From Cyathus striatus (Eukaryota; Basidiomycota; Agaricomycetes; Agaricales; Nidulariaceae): a DNA stretch of 64,000 nt. Below the pieces are notes generated by a model. The model was not told the origin of the DNA, made no database searches, and was given only the letters and a program-made list of their open reading frames with translations. Position 1 is the stretch's first letter, and each line of letters opens with the position of its first letter. Made by a program: the position numbers and the translations under genes. This document shows positions 47,364-60,249 of this stretch, in pieces. The stretch spans positions 434,001 through 498,000 of the forward strand of contig JAOVFP010000009.1 of NCBI GenBank assembly GCA_025738555.1, written 5' to 3'.

Positions 47364-47972
47364 TGTCATATCCGTGACAATCCCTGTACCATTGGAGTCA
47401 ACTCCAGGTTTACTCCACTTTTAGTACGTTTCCTCCGGACTATGTATACTTGTTATATATCGAACTCTTCCTTACTAATATTTACTTGTAACTGTTTACT
47501 TGTTCCTTCCCTTTAATATTACTACCTCGTTCTCCGGCCACGGCCATTTCTCCTATGACTATAATCTAGAGGCGTACTACTAGTTTACCATGTTCTACAT
47601 TTCATGGAGTTTACTTAACCCTAGGACGCCACATACCCATGGGCATTACTCCGTACACATTCAGACAAAGTAGTTTACTATATAAACTACTCCTGTAATG
47701 TAGATAGACTTCAGTTTCAAATCAACTACGTTTACACCCTTCTCCCACTTGGGCCTTGAGCCAACTCCGCTATTTTGCCACTTACTCCGCTTTGTTCTAA
47801 ATACGGAACTGGAAGTCCAAGGGGCGCAACACACAAGTTGAAGCCAACATTCCACTACTCCCGTACTTGTTCATCATCTCCACACACCCTACTAACATTG
47901 TACAAGTTACTCTGCTATTAGACTATCTACTCCAAGGTTCTAGTCCCTAGTGGAAAAGAACGGGACGTGACA
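47364..47972. mobile_element. Solo LTR (609 bp), CpG-rich copy
   Basis: It starts TGTCATATCCGTGAC and ends CGGGACGTGACA; the 5-bp duplication AATTG lies at 47359-47363 and 47973-47977. It is the same family as 30106-30717 in the opposite orientation. It keeps many more CpG sites than that copy and than the surrounding sequence, which points to a younger insertion. A TATATAAA-like box lies near 47685. Confidence 0.88.
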
Positions 47973-48414
47973 AATTGATACATCACAGGTCTGCTACAAT
48001 TACTGCAAATAATGTATCAAAACCACAGTATTGCCTGTGTCTTAGTTATGTTAGTCAGTACATAGTTCATGTATCTAGTAGTACATTTAATGTTAATGGT
48101 TTCTATTGTTTATTTATGAAATAACATGTCAAATAGCCAATTAATTCAATGCTAAAGCATTCTTTAATAATACTTATTCTTGAAAATATGTTGAAATATG
48201 GTGGAATAAGTTGAAATTAGGTGAAATTAGATGAATAAAAGTTAAAATAAGGAGGGGGCCAATCTTAATTTGTCTAAAACAACTTATAGACCTTAATTTC
48301 ACTTAATTTCACTTTAATTGCCTTTAAATTGCTATACATTACTTAATATATCCTTTACTGTGGTTTTTTCTCCTAATCATGTATGTTAGGTATTTCCTAA
48401 TGGTGACCATGCAT

Positions 48415-50773
48415 TGTTATAAGCTCCTCTAATTGCAACTCCTGATTAATGAAGTCAGGCCATGTGAAAAGAAGATGTCAACAATAGCAATTAGTGTTAC
48501 TCAGCTCACAGTGGAAGTTGGAGGTCATGTCACTGACCCACAGTTTCAGTAGAATCCAGTGAGATTCTCATGAGATTCTCTGATATTCCAGTGAGAATCC
48601 AATGAGAATATAGTGATATAATGAGAGAGTAGAGAGAGTTCAGTGAGAAAATGTATGATTTTCATCTCAGTAAAATCTCACCTAATTCTCATTGGGTGAG
48701 AATCTCTGAGAGTTCAGTGAGAATCTAGTGAGAATAAGTCACTGGACTCTCAGTACAGTCTCTGACATTTAACTCTGTTGTTACAAATTCCCACACAATA
48801 TTTCATAAGATCTCTCTGCACCAAAGCGGTCATGTGACCTGTGTGACATCTTGGAAAAGCGTGACATGTGTGACATGTGTGACATATCATAGCCATCACA
48901 CTTGTCACACTTTTTCTAACATGTCACACTTTTTCCAACATTGTCCAATGACTCTATTGTCACATATGTGTGAAAGTGTGACATGTGTGACAAGCGTGGG
49001 GAAAGTGTGACATGTTGGAAAAAGTTGGGTAAGTGTAATGGTTATGATATGTGACACTTTTTCCCACGCTTGTCACACATGTCACACTTTTGTCTCCAAC
49101 ATTTCCAAACATGTCACGCCTTTTCCAACATGTCACACTTTTTCCCACACTTGTCACGCTTTTTCCAACATTTTCCAACATGTCACACTTTCACACATAT
49201 GTGACAAGTGTGATAACTGTGGGAAACATGTTACAACTGTGACAATAGAGTCTAGGTACAGCTTAGGTACTTGAGTTCAGTGGAGTTCAGGTAGAGTCCA
49301 TGTGCCCTACTGATAGTGTAGTGAGACTCTCACTGGATTCTCAATAGTCTAGTGAGAGTCTAGTGAGAGTCTAGTGAGAGTTCAGTGAGAGTCCAGTGAT
49401 AACTGTGGGAGAGTGCAACATACTGGGAAGTTGCCACACTGAGCATGCAAACCATCTTCTGGCCATAGTCCATGCTCACAAATAATTTGCTCCATGCCCT
49501 TAAACCATTGTGGCATGGTAGGGTGATCTTCATCATAATATAAATATTGTATTTCACTATTTGGTAACACTGTGGAGTGCATCTGAGGACCATCTTTGTG
49601 GTGTGTCCAGTTTTCAGAGGGTTTTTTTGGCATCTTTCTTGCAGAGAGTGCATCAGCTGCACATTTTTGGTGACTAGGTGCATTGTCAAATAAAAATAGC
49701 CCTGTTGTAGTTCTATTTGTCTTTGCCTCAAAGACATCAATGACATAGTCAGTCTGCTGCAATAGATCATTTGCATCAAAATAGCTATCATGTTCTTTAC
49801 CTGTTCTGAAGATAACATGTGAGTCCATATGTTCTCCTGTTTCACTAAAATAGATTAGATAAATTTAATGATAGACAAATTGAGCCAAAATACTGAACTC
49901 ACAGATCTGTGTGAATGAGTCTCCCCCACTCCTTTGTTAAAAACTCAGATATCATCACTGACTGGGCCTCTCCTTTTCTCTGTGGAGTTGCCTTGTCATT
50001 TTTGTGGCTCCAGCTCATCTTTTGGTGATCATTTTCATAGAATGTTGATTCATCATGGGTTACAAGAATCAAGCAGAATTGTTGACCATAAGGAAGAGGA
50101 AACCCATCCAGTATCTGAACTAGTTTTCCATCCTTGTCATACAGAAATATCCACTTCTCATACTCAACCCAATGTTCAACAAACTTCATGTGGTATTCAA
50201 TGTTATCTGCATGCTCATGTCCATCAATGTACATCCCATTTCACTTCTTAATGTAATGCCAGCCGTTTATTTCTAGCCACTGTTTGGCCAAGCTCAAGCT
50301 AATAGTCTTCTTCTTCACTTGCATCTCCTCAAGTTTGGCCTGTATATCCTCTGATTTCTCAATGAAATCAACAATATCCTGAGCTTGTATGTATCCAGTT
50401 TTCACCTTTTCTTGCAAATGTAATTGAATAGCCTGTGAAAAGTCTTTGTCTCAAAGTATAATGGAGTGCAGCCTTCCATAATGGTAATGAGGAAGCATCT
50501 CTAGGTTACTGTCAAGATACTGGTGCATCCATGCATGTATGTTCCTTGCATGTGCTACTCCATGACCTTGTGATCATGCTGTAACTAATGATGCTTCTTG
50601 CCACATATAGTTTAGACTTGGATTGAGATATAAATTAAACATTCCCAGCATGCCTGTCAAACATGCATGAAAGAACACATCAAATTCTTTATCTTTACTT
50701 CTTACTGTAAGTGCCACTTTTGCTTGTTGTAATTTTGCATCAGCAAACACAGATTTTGTCTCATAGTAGCTAT
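48415..50773 (-). pseudogene. DDE-superfamily transposase of a DNA transposon (basidiomycete type), split by a hAT-like element
   Basis: On the minus strand the reading runs from about 50773 to 49903, through an intron at 49845-49902 (58 bp, GT-AG), then 49844-49426. It continues after the nested element from 48520 to about 48415. Motifs known from a family abundant in agaricomycetes are visible: VRSKDKEFDVFFHA near the start, NGMYIDGHEHAD (about 50200-50240), HDESTFYEND (about 50020-50060) with the probable first catalytic Asp, and LFLFDNAPSH (about 49670-49700) with the probable second. The C-terminal catalytic part is missing after about 48415. In-frame stops include TGA at 50241-50243 and two more at about 50455 and 50575, at Arg positions of the family. 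Confidence 0.75.
48521..49425. mobile_element. hAT-like non-autonomous element, family 2, copy 2 (905 bp)
   Basis: The 8-bp duplication GGAAGTTG lies at 48513-48520 and 49426-49433. It starts GAGGTCATGTCACTGACCC and ends GCAACATACTG, like copy 1 at 28465-29820. The inverted ends share CCCACAGTT. The centre (about 48830-49240) is the GTGTGACA-rich satellite. It interrupts the DDE transposase pseudogene, and the host frame continues on both sides. Confidence 0.85.
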
Positions 50774-53334
50774 AGTATGTACACTAAATCCCATAGTAAT
50801 CCATAGCAGACTATAGTGATTGGAATAGCTGATGTCATGCTATAGCACAGTATAGTGCTCACTAATATGACTGATTTACTTTACAATACCATGTAGGATG
50901 GCTGGTGTGCTAGCCACTGCTAGGTACAGTCCTATAGCTATCAGACTTTCTGTATACACCTACATTACTTATCTAGTTGTAGCATAGCATTTAATAATAT
51001 TCTTAATCATGTAGTTGTTCATTGGTTCCTTCTGTTTGCATTTGGTTCACATGTGATGTGTGGCAAACTCTGTCACTGACTGTTTGTCCTAGCACCTAAT
51101 TTAAATGTTGAAGCTACCTGAAATGCTGGCACTTGATCTTCCTCTCTTCCACCTTGCTATGAAAGTCTCTGTCTCACCCCAAAGGCCTCTGTTACTGGCA
51201 CTTTATTCTCCCCTCTTCTACCTTCCTCTGAATATCCTTGTCTCACCCCAAAGGCCCAGTAGCTCATACTGAAGCTCCCTGCCCTATTCCCATGTCACAA
51301 AAGTCCAATTTACCTTGGAAGGCATTAAGCCTTTATTCTTGTAATAATGTACTGTAAGATAATTATAAGATAGTACTGAAAACATTACAATGAAATGGCA
51401 ATTCATTGTAAGATATGGGCTTTCCTATAGTAAATTATAAGGCTACTGGTACTATACAAGAGATCTTAAGGTATTTCTAAGATTAAGGCACAATTTCAAG
51501 GTAACAACAATATTACCCTATCTCTATATTCCATTGCAACATGACTGACATATACATATTACAGGAGTGTATTTATTGACTCTAAAGTAGTCTTTTAATA
51601 TATTAGTGATATCAGTTTACTCATCTACCTTACCATTAGACAGAAAGAAAATAATCATTCCATTATTGTGGTGGTTATATATTTTTAAGGTTTGTGATAC
51701 AGATTAACATTGTGAAGCAGCAACAAGCAAAACTAGATGGAATTATGGACAAGCCTAGAGCACCTAAGCCTAACAGGACAGAGCCCAGAACATAGAGCCG
51801 AGACTATGTAAGATCTGGTTGAGTGCTGACTAAAGCACCTACCTAAAACATATAAAAGAGTAACACTAGCAAGGGCATTATGCTTGTCAAGTCTTCATGA
51901 CTTGGCTGAAGAACTATAGCATGTAGGTAAGTTACATACTTTAAAGGTAAGCTATAAGATAATCTGGTAAGTACTATTCTTATGTGTGTACTGATCTGTA
52001 TTACTTATCTCCATAAGTAGACAGTAGTATTAGTTGTAATACTGTATGTACGTAGGAAGAAGAAATTAAGACTTTTTATTTATTACTCAATGAAAATTTT
52101 TGCATATGCTAGAAAGCTATTTGAACATTTATTTTACATTTTTGGAACATTCTTATACAAGCCTAAAAGTCATCAAATGACATTGACTTCATTGTAAGAC
52201 TCAGTACTGAGCTTTACAAGTTATTACATTTGTTAAAGTGCATTATAGGCTTTTTGCAAGTCCCTCAATGCCATCTAAGATTTTGTCCTCTTGGGGGGCA
52301 GGAAATGCCTTAAGGCATTAACATGCACTGTAATGTGTTGGGTGGCAAACAAGGTTTTCATGACACAAGCTATCCACTTTGCTCTAGATATTGCTGGCAC
52401 ACTCTTCATCTGCAGCCACTGGCAGGAGCATTGCACTGAACCTCTCCTCTCCAATTCCATGACCTCTACTCTGTTTAAAGGCTCTTGCTTTGCTCAGACA
52501 CTTTCTGAATTGCTCTGAACCCCTCTGCTTCACTCCACTCCATACACAATTCTGAATGCCATTTCATTGCTCTCAACCACCTGCTTCAATATCACACTCT
52601 CTACCTTGGTCTGAAGGTCTCTGTTTTGTTCTGAATGCCTTTGCTTTGTTCTTAAGCTTGCTATGTCATTCTCAAGCTCCCAGATCCATTCTCAAGCTCT
52701 CTTCATTCTAGAGCTCTTGGATTCATTCTATAAGTCTCTAATTTGTTCTGAAGCTCTCCCCTTTGTTCTCTAGCTATCCTTTTTGTTCTGAAGCTCTGTA
52801 ATTTGTTCTCAAACTCTTCTATTCATTCTAAATGTCTCTATAGCTTTTTATTAATATATTATATATCTAATTCATGATTTATATAAGCATTCAAATGTAT
52901 TGTGAGCTGGAAGCATACACTGTTAAGTGCATCATAGAATAGCAATTCATAGCATGCCCAGAGGACTGTAGAGACCTCTATAGTGTGCCATAGTGTAATC
53001 CATAGTACTCCACAGTGCTCCATAGCAACTTATAGTACAATATAGGTGTACATAATTAGCTTAGATATCTATACAGTACTACATAAAGGGTACCCTTTGT
53101 TTTTATACTATGACACTATGCAGTACTACCTAGAACTGTGTAGCATACCCATGGTTTGCTGATGTGGAACATCCTTTCAGTTATCAAGCTTTTTGTCTGT
53201 AGCTGTCTCTTCTGTACTATCAGTTGGTCATTCACCTGACTGTAAACCATGCAACATTTCTTCAATTGTCTGCTATGGTTCAATGTCAACAGGAACAGGC
53301 TCTGGACTATAGGTTTCACCGGGCTCTGCAGTGT
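50774..53334. other. Terminal region of the DDE transposon and degenerate minisatellite
   Basis: No ORF is supported. CTATAG- and CCATAG-type short motifs recur at about 50775-50950 and 52940-53060. A related stretch is at about 63240-63500 near the window end, so this is probably the upstream part of the same transposon family. About 52600-52850 is a degenerate minisatellite of roughly 28-bp units (TTTGTTCTGAAGCTCT type). Confidence 0.45.
52600..52850 (-). repeat. Degenerate ~28-bp minisatellite
   Basis: Repeated TTTGTTCTGAAGCTCT-like units with variable spacing. Read on the minus strand some units give Glu/Gln/Asn/Lys-rich peptides, but the spacing breaks the frame. Confidence 0.5.
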
Positions 53335-53339
53335 CTGTG

Positions 53340-53605
53340 TGTAAAGAACTGAAGTCTAAGATAGACATGAGTAAGCATCTCAGTCAGAGAATAACAGACT
53401 GATATTAGCTAACCTAAGATAGACATGAGTAAGCATCTAACATGTATCAGTACATAATTATAAGTATAATAGAAATAAGTGTGGCTCACCTCAGTCAGAG
53501 AATAACAGACTGAGGTGTGCAAAAGTGAAGTTTTCACATATAAGGAAGGAGGGTGGTTATGTAAATAAGAGAAGAAATAATGTAAATAATTATTAATCCT
53601 TTACA
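53340..53605 (-). repeat. 3' LTR of copia element 2
   Basis: 266 bp with TGTAAAG...TTTACA ends and the uninterrupted form of the MITE target site (AAGTATAATAG). Confidence 0.9.
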
Positions 53606-53619
53606 CTCCCACTCATATT

Positions 53620-56600
53620 CATTCATAAACCCATGGCTTCAACAAATTTCCAGTGCTTTTCATGCAGGAGCACCTTTGTCATTATGTCCACAACTATATC
53701 ATCTGTACAAACAAACTGCACAACAGCCAATCCTTTTCTGATGAGGTCATCCTGGATGTAATGCCATTTTCAATCAATGTGCTTCATCCAATTTCACAGT
53801 TGGGGATCCTTCAAGAGTATGATAGCACCTTAGTTATCACACCATAAATCAGTAGGATTTGATTGAGGATGGCCTATGTCCTTGAAGAAGCTCCTGAGCC
53901 ATGCTGAGTCCAACATACTCTGATTCTGTCATTGACATGGCCACTAGAGACTGACACTTGCTCACCCAACCAATTGTGGCTCTTGATGTGACAAACATGT
54001 AGCCAGATGTTGATCTTGATGTATCTGGGAGTTTTCACTAATTCAAAGCAAGAATAAAGTTGTTGACATACACAACTAGGAAGCAGATGTTCATCTCTTT
54101 CTGATACATATAAAGGCATGTCTCAGCATTCATTTGTATGAATCCTGTTTTCTTTAACTCAGTGTCCAAAGTGTGATTCCAGGTCCTACCAGCTTGTTTC
54201 AACTCATATAACAAGTGCTTTAGCCTCCAACAATGTCCATCTGAGATATCAACTCCCTTGGGTGGGACCAGATACAGCTCTTCATTGAGCTTCCCATTTA
54301 GGTATCCAGTCTGCACATCCATTTATTTGACTATTAAATCATATTTTGCAGCTAGGGCTAGGATGATTCTTATTAATTCAAGGCTCACCACTGGGGAAAA
54401 GACTTCCCTAAAGTCAGTGCCTTCTTTCTGTGAGAATCCTCATGCTACAATTCAGATTTTGTAGTGTTCAATGCCTCCTGTGGCATTTGGCTTAATCCTG
54501 AAGACCATTTTCAAAGTAATGGGCTTTACTCCTTCAGGTATGGGAATGACTTCATATACATTGTTATCCTTGAGGCTGTTTAACTCTTCTTCCAGTGCAG
54601 CCTGCCATTTGTGTTTATCATCACTGCTGAAAGCTTCTTCAGGTGTGCTAGGTGTATTAGCATTTGGAATATCTGATAGCCCTGCAAATAGGTCAAATTT
54701 TCCAGTCTGAGCTGTAACATCTGCAAGTCCAGCAAACAATTTATTTGTAATTTCTGCCTCAGACATTCCTGCAAATATGCCCATTTTCTCCTTGGATTCT
54801 GGTGGGAAGTCTTTATTGTCTGATTCTTCAACAGGAACAAGGTCAAGAAGGTCTCTGTTCAGATCACAGCATGTGGACTTTTGGCTGGCTTTAGATGCTC
54901 ACTCATAGTTCTGGTTCTAAGCTAGCGAAGTGCTGGTTTTGGATTCCTTCTTTCCTGCATGGATGGGCTGTACAGTCACTATGTGACATTTGGGGACTAA
55001 GGGAATTGGATTTGGTAGTGTGGTGGTAGGTGAGTGTTCCCTAGGTTCTGCTGTATTACCATTTACCCTTTCTTCCTGTTCTCCCACTAGCTCTTGCTCT
55101 CCCACTGGCTCCTGCCCTTGTCCTCTTGTGTTCTCTCCCACTGAATCCTCTGTATTGCCACTGGAATCTTGGTTCCTACTAATCACTCCCACTGAACCAT
55201 GAGTTCCAGTGGCTGGCATGAGGAAATCTTGTATGCCAGGCTCAAGTGTTGGTTCATTGGCAGCAAGTAGCTTGACAGTCAATTCATCATAACCTTCATT
55301 GAAGATAATGTGTTGACTGTGGAAGATTGTGTGGGTGTTGAAGTTGAAGAGGCAATAGGCCTTTTTCCAGGTGTGTAACCTACTATTACCACTTTATGGC
55401 CTTTCAGAGAGAATTTCCCTGACCTGTGGTCTTTAGGAATGAGTGTATATGCAGTACAGCCAAATGGGCAGAACCATGACACATCCACTTGCATCCAAAA
55501 AGGTATTCATATGGGACTGCACTGTTTTTTCAGAAGCAGGGGTGTGGGAGATAGTATACACTGCCATGGACATGGCAAATGTCCAAAATGAGCTAGGTAA
55601 GCCTGATTCAATGAGCATCATGAATGAGTTATTGATGAGAGTCTGGTTCATGTGTTCTGCAAGGCCATTTTGTTCAGGAGTGTCAGCTGTAGTAGTGAGG
55701 TGCATAATCTCTTTGCTCTTAAGGAATTCCTCAAAATGTTTCCCAGTGTATTCACTACCACCATCCATCTGGAAGAATGGTGCAAAGTTCTGTAAGAGGC
55801 ACATCTCACCAATGGAGGATTGTAGCATCTGCCTTGCATCACTCTGCCATTCTTTGAATGTGTCAAAGGTGTCACTCTTTTTCTTGAGGAAACAAATCCA
55901 CATGAAACATGAGAAGTCATCTGTGAAGGTAATCCAATACCTGTGACCATAATGATCCTGGCTGACAGGACCACTGACATCTGAGTGTATGACATCAAAG
56001 GGAGCTTTAGTCCTTGTCCCTTTATGTTTGAAAGGAAGTTTTTTGAGCTTGGAGAGTACACATGATTCACAAAATTTAGAATCACCAGTGAGTTTGCTGA
56101 TTCCTTTGAGCCCACTATCCTTAACTAGTTGAACTAGCTTCCCATTGGAGATATGACCCATACATTTGTGTAGAACATTTATATCAATGGAAGACAGTAT
56201 GCTTTCATCATGGATAACTGGCATTGCCTGTAGCATGTATAGTTTGTGCCATAGTTGTCCTTCCAATACAACATGCTTCAATGTTTTCATTTGAACATAA
56301 CATGAGCCATTTTCAAACACTGATTCATAGCCACTGTTGTCGAATTTTCCAACTGATATTAGAGACACCTTGAAATCAGGTATGTGGATGACATTTTTGA
56401 GAGTGAATTTGACTGTTTTCCCAGCAATGGTGCTCTGCAAGGTGACATTTCCAACACTGACAGCCATAATAGTAGCATGATTTCCTAACTATATGTTCAA
56501 AGGAGGTTCAAGGAGGGAGTAAGAGTTGCAATGAAACCAGCTCTTGTAGGGTATTATATGGGATGAGGCACCAGAATCCAGTAGGAAACTAGCTGTTGCT

Positions 56601-58674
56601 GACTTAGGACTCACACAAACATAGGCTTCAATCCTTTGGTTTAGTTTCCTATAGAAAAAAGGACTAGCTACTGAGGTAGTGTTTCCTGACTCAGCTATGG
56701 ATGAATTATCTGAGTCTGTGTCCTCCTGACATGCAGCATTTCCCCATTCTCACCCCTTTTCTTTCCATCCTGTCTTTAGTTTCTTTGAATCTGAGCATCC
56801 CTTTGCTAACATTTCTGCAGCCTTCTTAATAGTGTAGCACTCATCAACACTGTGTGAGTCTGTTTTGTGAACAGGACAGTATTTTGCAACCATAGCATTA
56901 AGCACAACTGCTGGTTCATGTTTGGATGCTGTGGATTGTATTGCATTGAATGTGACCTCCCCTATTGTGTCTGTGGTAACTTGTGCTAGTGTAAACTTGG
57001 CAGCATTGGAGCTCTTTACACTTAGCCAGGTGTTCTGTACAGATCTGCACAGATTTTTTTACTTTTTGGCAGAGGTTTTTTTGGATCTGTGCAGATTCCA
57101 CACAGATTCTGAAAATTCCATACAGATTACACAGAATTCTGCAGAATTCCACATTACAGACCTGAAAATTCTGTACAGATTCTGTACAGAATCTTATTAT
57201 ACTTATTTCCTTGCATGTAACACTCTGCTTTAAGTGTGACACTATGCATTGAGTGTGACACTAAGTGTTGAGTGTGACACTATGCATTAAGTGTGACACT
57301 AAGCATTAAGCATGACACTAAGTGTTGAGTGTGATACTCTGCATTAAGTGTGACACTAAGTGTTGAATGTGACACTAAGCATTGAGTGTGATACTAAGCA
57401 TTAAGCATGACACTATGCATTGAGTGTCACACTATGCATTAATCATGACACTATGCATTAATCATGACACTATGCATTAAGCATGATACTAAGTGTTGAG
57501 TGTCACACTAAGCATTAAGTGTGACACTCTGCATTGAGCATGACACTATGCATTAAGTGTGACACTAAGTGCTGAGTGTGATACTAAGCATTAAGTGTGA
57601 CACTATACATTAAGCATGACACTAAGTATTGAGTGTGACACTATACATTGAGTGTGATACTATACATTAAGCATGACACTATGCATTGAGCAAGATACAA
57701 TATATTGAGTGTATCACAGATTTCATGTAGTGTCACACTTTCCATCTAGGGTTACACTTGACACCTGTAACAAGGCAGCAATGGAGACAAGATGATGGTA
57801 GGAATGAGATGAGATTATGAATTAACAGTTTTAATAGTATTCATTGTTATTTGAAACAGGAAAATTAAGGTATTAAATATATCTTACAGATTCTGCATAA
57901 ATCCACACAGAATCCATGCAGAATATGTATGGAATCTGTATAGAATAATCACCTCTAATAACTATAATAGCCACCATATAAATTCTGTATGGTATCTATA
58001 CAGATCTGTACAGACCTCTTGGGGGAGTGTAAATTACTGCAGCATTGGAACTTTAAAGCTTGTGGAAAGCCTGGTCTCAGAATGCTCCTCAGGCCAGGGT
58101 GTTTAGCAGTGATCCCAGAAACATAAAGATGTATGTCAATTTACTGAACCCCTGCTTCATATCTGCCAGTAGTTTCCATCAGTTTTTGAATTCAGAAATG
58201 TGAGTTTGTAGGTCCTCAGGATTTCCATACCATAATGCTCCCTTCAGTTCTTCAAAAAGAATATATGCATTTGCTGCAATGTTGGTGTTTTAGAAGAGAG
58301 AGAGAACAGCATTGTACAGTGCAAGGGCAGTGTCATGCTCAGAGGTGCATGAGGATGTCATTTGTGAGTGTGTCACAGATGAAACCTCTAGCCTTTCCAT
58401 CCTGTATGACTGCACACTGAGCTGCAGTGTATCCTTCAGTATCAACAGAGGAGGTGGTAGCTGGGGATAATACTGGCAGTTTGACAGCTTCTGATGATTC
58501 GTCGTCAATGTCCTTTGTACCTGAGGCAGCTGCCAGGGGTGGCACCAGTGGTTTGGCTGTGAGCCAATCCAGTCTAATGGCCTCATAGCATTGCTCCCTC
58601 TGAAGCTTTGCTATAATTTTTGTTTTCCAAAGTTGAAAATTTTCAATGCCAGTAAGCTTGAGATCCAGTGACAT
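53620..58674 (-). pseudogene. gag-pol of copia element 2
   Basis: Gag starts at ATG 58674 (GIENFQLWKTKI) and is interrupted by the hAT-like element. Protease LLDSGASSHI lies at about 56570-56600. Integrase (about 55500-56200) has the H-H-C-C zinc site (HKCMGHIS, CESCVLSK), HSDVSGP, MDGGSEYTG and PEQNGLAE. A frameshift near 55490 leads to the integrase C-terminus. RT is at about 54040-54540; the usual YVDD box reads YVNN near 54060, so both catalytic aspartates are changed to asparagine. The RNase H end, DIMTKVLLHEKHWKFVEAMG, is at about 53630-53700. Stops include TGA, TAG and frameshifts, so this copy is more broken than copia element 1. Confidence 0.82.
57009..58039 (+). mobile_element. Satellite-bearing hAT-like element, family 1, copy C (1,031 bp)
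   Basis: The 8-bp duplication CAGCATTG lies at 57001-57008 and 58040-58047. It starts GAGCTCTTTACACTTAGCC and ends GTGTAAATTACTG as in copy A. The satellite (about 57230-57730) is more varied than in A, with GCATTAAGCATGACACTAT and GTGTTGAGTGTGACACTAA units intermixed. About 57780-57890 holds extra sequence not in copy A. It lies in gag of copia element 2. Confidence 0.88.
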
Positions 58675-58793
58675 GGCTGAATTTGGAGGAGCTTGTAGGG
58701 AGATTGAGTATGTGTGGTTCTAGATACTGAAGATTGAGTGGATCTGATGTTGTCAGTTCTTAGTGGGGGTATTATGCCACAGAGCCCATAACC

Positions 58794-59337
58794 TGTAAAG
58801 AACCAAAGTCTAAGATAGATGTGAGTAAGCATCTCAGTCAGAGAATAACAGACTAATATTATCTAACCTAAGATAGATGCAAGTAAGCATCTAACATGTA
58901 TCAGTACATAATTATAAGTACTGTATAATTTCGACTACTTGTTCACACTCAGGAGAGCATGATGGAAATTTTGGTTTGACCAAGTGTTCAAGCCCAAAAT
59001 TAATGTGTGACATGGGGCAGAACTGTTCATACCCATACAGACACCCAGCATGGGCAAATTTTTTTGGCTAAGTAAGCACCATATTTCTCTCAAACTACTG
59101 TTCATGGCAGCCTGTGATGCATGACAAATGTGCTCAAGTGTTCTGTTCAAAGGCCCTGCATGATGCATGACTGAAAACTTGGTCAAAATAGTACAGTATA
59201 ATAGAAATAAGTGTGGCTCACCTCAGTCAGAGAATAACAGACTGAGGTGTGTGAAAGTGAAGTTTTTGCATATAAGGAAGGAGAATGATTATGTAAATAA
59301 GAGAAGAAATGATGTAAATAATTATTGATTCTTTACA
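58794..59337 (-). repeat. 5' LTR of copia element 2, interrupted by a MITE
   Basis: Same ends as the 266-bp left LTR; 278 bp longer because of the MITE and its TA duplication. Confidence 0.9.
58921..59196. mobile_element. Tc1/mariner-type MITE (276 bp)
   Basis: Flanked by TA (58919-58920 and 59197-59198), with the unoccupied TA seen in the other LTR. The ends are inverted: CTGTATAATTTCGAC at the left and CTGTACTATTTTGAC (complement) at the right. A TA duplication is the signature of Tc1/mariner insertion. No convincing transposase is encoded. Confidence 0.85.
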
Positions 59338-59450
59338 CTGTGCTCATCTCTGCATCATTTACAGTGGAAGCAGGTGGTTCAGGTGCATAATATTGTTTGT
59401 TGGGCTGTTTTATATCTGTTAATCACTTTGGTATCAAAAACAGGCTCTAT

Positions 59451-60114
59451 TGTCATATCCCATATTGCCTACCTCCAGACCTCTAGTCTATTACTCCATC
59501 ATTTCCTTTTGATACTCTGGACTTTGATTATGTTCTTAATATTACTTATTGCTTACTGTACATAGATTACTCTCTTTTCCTTTATTCTGTTTTACTGAGC
59601 TATCCCCTCAGTAATGTAGTATACATCTCATTGTGAGTCACTTATCATTCTTAAGTGCACCACTATCAGTTTCACTTTACACTGCTATACATGCTCACTT
59701 CTCTGATGCATTTTATTATGTTTAATTAATTCTAGTATTCATTCTATGTACATCTACCCTGACCATACTTCTCCACTGGCCAAGGCCAGCAGCCTTTACT
59801 TACTCCAAGTCTCTAGTATATAAGTAGCACTTGATTTGTACTTAGTTTTCAGTTTTGTATTGAACTATGTCCTCACCCTCTAGTCCAACTTGAGTTACAC
59901 CTCTTGTCTTCTCATCTCTTGTCTTCTCCAAAGAGCTTGCCCTTACTCTGAAATCCAGGACCAGGAATCCCAGGGGTGCAGCACATAAGCTGAAGCTGAA
60001 GTCCTATCCCCTGAGTTATCATTCTCTGCTTTCATCTTACACTCACCCCTCACTTCTCCATAGTCACCCCCTCATACTCCACTGCCAAGTCAGGCTAGGG
60101 GCACAGTCATAACA
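59451..60114. mobile_element. Solo LTR (664 bp), same family as 38576-40817
   Basis: It starts TGTCATATCCCATATTGCC and ends CAGTCATAACA; the 5-bp duplication TCTAT lies at 59446-59450 and 60115-60119. It is the insertion-free version of the LTR found in copia element 1, and so gives the empty sites of both hAT-like elements there. A TATATAAG box lies near 59818. Confidence 0.88.
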
Positions 60115-60249
60115 TCTATGCACACTAATTCATGCCCATCTACCCTTTCAATTTTGCTCTGCTCACCAGATTTCTCCAGTGCTGGCTCCACATTATTCTC
60201 CTCTTCTAGCATTGCCTCAGTGTTCCATTGCTGTATGCCCTGGTGTCAA

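Larger units (their letters stand above)
53340..59337 (-). mobile_element. Ty1/copia element 2 (complete structure, inactive)
   Basis: The LTRs are 53340-53605 (266 bp) and 58794-59337 (the same sequence plus a 276-bp MITE and its TA). Both start TGTAAAGAAC and end CTTTACA. The 5-bp duplication CTGTG lies at 53335-53339 and 59338-59342. The primer site GGTTATGGGCTC (minus strand) adjoins the right LTR and the purine strand GAATATGAGTGGGAG adjoins the left. The coding order is gag, protease, integrase, RT, RNase H on the minus strand. A hAT-like element (57009-58039) splits gag. Confidence 0.92.
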
